Of a stretch of DNA of 7,317 nt, positions 5,426 through 7,317 are shown piece by piece (positions within the stretch are counted from its first letter, which is position 1; every line of letters starts with the position of its first letter). The stretch is from NCBI GenBank assembly GCA_017882835.1, contig JADGOU010000143.1, positions 1 through 7,317 of the forward strand, read 5' to 3'. A program made the translations under genes and the position numbers. The stretch comes from Frankiaceae bacterium. Lineage in GTDB: Bacteria; Actinomycetota; Actinomycetes; JADGOU01. Below the pieces are notes generated by a model. It did not search any database, had not been told where the DNA came from, and saw only the letters and a list, made by a program, of their open reading frames with translations.

Positions 5426-7030
5426 TCAACACTTCCCATTGCTGCGGCCGCTCGGCCGCTTGCCCTGGCGCCCCGGAGCACCGGGTCGCCCGGCCGGGTT
5501 GCCGAGAATCGCCCGACTGAGCAACAGGTGGGTCATCACCTCGACCGTGACTGCCGGACTGAAGTAGTACCCCTGCCCGTACCGACAGCCCAGTGCCTGC
5601 AGCTCGTCCAGTTGGGCGGCGGTCTCGACGCCCTCCACGACCAAACCGAGCCCAACCGATTCGATCAACTGCAGGACGGCCCCCACGAACTGGCGCTGCT
5701 GCGGGTCCGAGGCGATATCCACGATCAGGGACTCGTCGAGCTTGACACTGTCCGCCGCCAGCTGTCGCAGGGAGCTGATGGAGGAGTGACCGGTGCCGAA
5801 GTCATCGACCTCGATGCTGATGCCAAGCGCCTGCAGTCGAAGCAGCGTCTCGACACCGTTGGTGTCGCCGGTCATCAGGCCGGTCTCCGCTATCTCCAGC
5901 GTCAACCGACTCGGGGAGACGTCATGGTGCTCCAGCGTTCGCTCGATGTGCTCGCTGAGACCCGGTCGACGGACCTCGAAGGGGGACAGGTTCACGTGCA
6001 ACCGAAAACCTGGGGAGAGGGGGAACTGCCGCGCCCATGCCGCCAGCTGCCCGATCGCCGTTCGCAAGCCCCAGTGGCCGATCTTGACGATGAGCCCGCT
6101 GTCCTCCGCCACGGAGATGAACTCCGCCGGGATGATTTGTCCCCGCTTCGGATGCAGCCAGCGGACCAGAGCTTCCGCGCCGATGATCTCTCCGGTGGCA
6201 AGCTCCACAATGGGTTGGTAGTGCAGCGACAGCTGACCAGCGGCAAGGCCGGCCCCAAGCTCCGTGGCCACTTGCATCCGGGCTAATGCCGTGGAGTGCA
6301 TCGCCGGCTGAAAGACTTGGATGTTGCCCCGACCGCGGGCTTTCGCGGCGTACATGGCCGTGTCTGCGTCTCGCAGCAGGATCTCCGCCGTCTGGCTGTG
6401 GCTGCCGAAGCGCAGGCCGATGCTCGCCAAGGCCCAGACTGCGCGGTCGCCGACGGTGACGGGCAGGCGCAACGCTCTCAAGGCGCGCTGGGCGACCCGC
6501 AGGGCCTGCTCTTCGGTGGCGTCGGGCATCAAGATGGCGAACTCGTCGCCGCCGAGCCGGGCCACCGTGTCGGTGTCGCGAATGACGCTGGTCAGTCGCC
6601 GAGCCACCTCCACCAACACCGCGTCACCGGCGCCGTGCCCGAGGCTGTCATTGATGGTCTTGAACTCATCCAGGTCCAGCAGCAATACGGCGGGGGGCTG
6701 GGCTCCGCGTTCCGCGCGGGCGACCGCCTGTTGAATGCGGTCATTGAGCAGAGTGCGGTTCGCCAGGCCGGTCAGAGAGTCGCTGAGGGCCATCCGCTCC
6801 AGGTCCAGGTGGGCCTGGTCAAGGGCGGCAGTGCGTTCGGCAACCCGCTGCTCGAGGTCTTGGTACATCTCCTCCAGCTCATCGGCAAGCAGGTTGATGC
6901 CGGTGATGACGGCATCAACGGCGTCCCGGGCCGAGGACGGCTCCAACCGCGCGGCTAAGTCGCCGGAGGCGAGTCGGACGACGAGGTCCACTAGCCGATC
7001 TAGCCGAGGGTCCTCACGGACCTCCGTCAT
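5426..7030 (-). CDS. GGDEF-EAL bifunctional cyclic-di-GMP cyclase/phosphodiesterase with HAMP-like N-terminus
   Basis: This 534-residue cytosolic protein makes and/or degrades the second messenger c-di-GMP. Residues ~10-50 look like a HAMP-type module (RLASGDLAARLEP, then ITGINLLADELEE), running into a coiled-coil linker (51-80). No membrane span is present. The GGDEF domain (~83-245) has DLDEFKTINDSLGH (119-132) and an intact GGDEF at 160-164, with an inhibitory I-site R151-x-x-D154 exactly five residues before it. The EAL domain (~255-505) keeps EAL (286-288), N347, E379, the D409/D410 pair in DDFGTGHSS, K430, E466 in EGVE and Q486, which are the positions usually required for phosphodiesterase activity. 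Both halves therefore look competent. The tail after ~510 is basic and Gly/Pro-rich. The ATG at 7030 lies inside the upstream STAS-like gene (17-bp overlap) with only a weak GGGACGG ahead of it, so translational coupling is likely. The usual output would be motility, development or adhesion control; the specific pathway is unknown. Confidence 0.95.
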   Translation of the reverse strand: MTEVREDPRLDRLVDLVVRLASGDLAARLEPSSARDAVDAVITGINLLADELEEMYQDLEQRVAERTAALDQAHLDLERMALSDSLTGLANRTLLNDRIQQAVARAERGAQPPAVLLLDLDEFKTINDSLGHGAGDAVLVEVARRLTSVIRDTDTVARLGGDEFAILMPDATEEQALRVAQRALRALRLPVTVGDRAVWALASIGLRFGSHSQTAEILLRDADTAMYAAKARGRGNIQVFQPAMHSTALARMQVATELGAGLAAGQLSLHYQPIVELATGEIIGAEALVRWLHPKRGQIIPAEFISVAEDSGLIVKIGHWGLRTAIGQLAAWARQFPLSPGFRLHVNLSPFEVRRPGLSEHIERTLEHHDVSPSRLTLEIAETGLMTGDTNGVETLLRLQALGISIEVDDFGTGHSSISSLRQLAADSVKLDESLIVDIASDPQQRQFVGAVLQLIESVGLGLVVEGVETAAQLDELQALGCRYGQGYYFSPAVTVEVMTHLLLSRAILGNPAGRPGAPGRQGKRPSGRSNGKC

Positions 7031-7317
7031 GCCGGCCGTCCCGCAGCCAAGCCAACGCCTCGGCCTCTACGGTGAAGAACCGCGTCGGAACCGGCACTGT
7101 GCTGACGCCCAGGATAAAGTTGGCGATGACCCGGTCCACCGCTGACCCACCCAACAACGCGATGGTAGACGCCGCGCTCGGCTCGGCGAAGACGGCCCGG
7201 GCCGGGCGAGTCACCGATGCAGTTCCGGTCATGTCCACCAGCATCGGATGCCGCTGGCCGGCGCAAATGTGGTTCACCGCTGCGACGGCCTCCCGGGCAG
7301 CCGACTCGGTGATCTTC
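7014..7317 (-). CDS. STAS/SpoIIAA-like small protein (5' end outside window)
   Basis: About 100 residues are visible and the frame is open to the window edge, so the N-terminus is missing; a GTG at 7277 is an internal codon. The pattern is an Ala-rich helix, the strand PMLVDMTG, then ALLGGSAVDRVIANFILG, and a C-terminal FFTVEAEALAWLRDG. This resembles small STAS/SpoIIAA-like proteins of actinobacteria (the DUF7793-type group, named from memory), which end in 'FFT-x-E-x-EALAWL'. Such proteins act as partner-switching or ligand-sensing modules rather than enzymes. The gene's last 17 bp overlap the start of the GGDEF-EAL gene, which implies co-translation and a regulatory link to c-di-GMP turnover. 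The linkage is seen in the sequence, while the role is inference. No TM segment is visible in this part. Confidence 0.7.
   Translation of the reverse strand, partial: KITESAAREAVAAVNHICAGQRHPMLVDMTGTASVTRPARAVFAEPSAASTIALLGGSAVDRVIANFILGVSTVPVPTRFFTVEAEALAWLRDGRHDGGP

Noticed and set aside
5189..6286. Plus-strand 365-codon frame opposite the methyltransferase and GGDEF-EAL genes
   Set aside because: It runs antisense across two genes with conserved motifs, and its own translation has no recognisable motif.

Overview
The window comes from a GC-rich bacterium. The strong G/C bias at third codon positions, the GTG/ATG starts and the Streptomyces-like style of the biotin synthase point to an actinomycete (Actinomycetota). 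The family cannot be fixed from the sequence alone; this is inference. I see no rRNA, tRNA, CRISPR array, insertion sequence or phage gene.

Layout: on the plus strand, the window opens inside the C-terminal part of an acyl-CoA dehydrogenase-like protein (1-513). An intact NADP-dependent medium-chain reductase of the CurA/leukotriene B4 dehydrogenase type follows (571-1578). Next comes a 123-bp gap with a small direct/inverted repeat arrangement, then a 448-residue polytopic membrane protein of unrecognised family with a soluble helical tail (1702-3048). This gene converges on bioB across a 43-bp gap holding a short GC hairpin.

On the minus strand, read from the right edge leftwards, are a STAS/SpoIIAA-like small protein (cut by the window edge, 7014-7317), an overlapping GGDEF-EAL cyclic-di-GMP enzyme (5426-7030), a class I SAM-dependent methyltransferase (4553-5365), a decayed phosphotriesterase-family remnant (about 4260-4450), and biotin synthase bioB (3092-4177).

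Functional links: the STAS-like protein and the GGDEF-EAL enzyme overlap by 17 bp and are very probably co-translated, which suggests a sensing or partner-switching input to c-di-GMP turnover. bioB stands alone here, without other biotin genes. The acyl-CoA dehydrogenase-like and reductase genes may form a small redox pair, but nothing in the window proves it. The least expected item is the phosphotriesterase remnant upstream of bioB. It keeps a recognisable segment ending at a metal-ligand-type histidine, and the family's C-terminal signature in another frame, with the region between them missing. I did not find a clear new multi-gene system; the best unknown is the membrane protein at 1702-3048.
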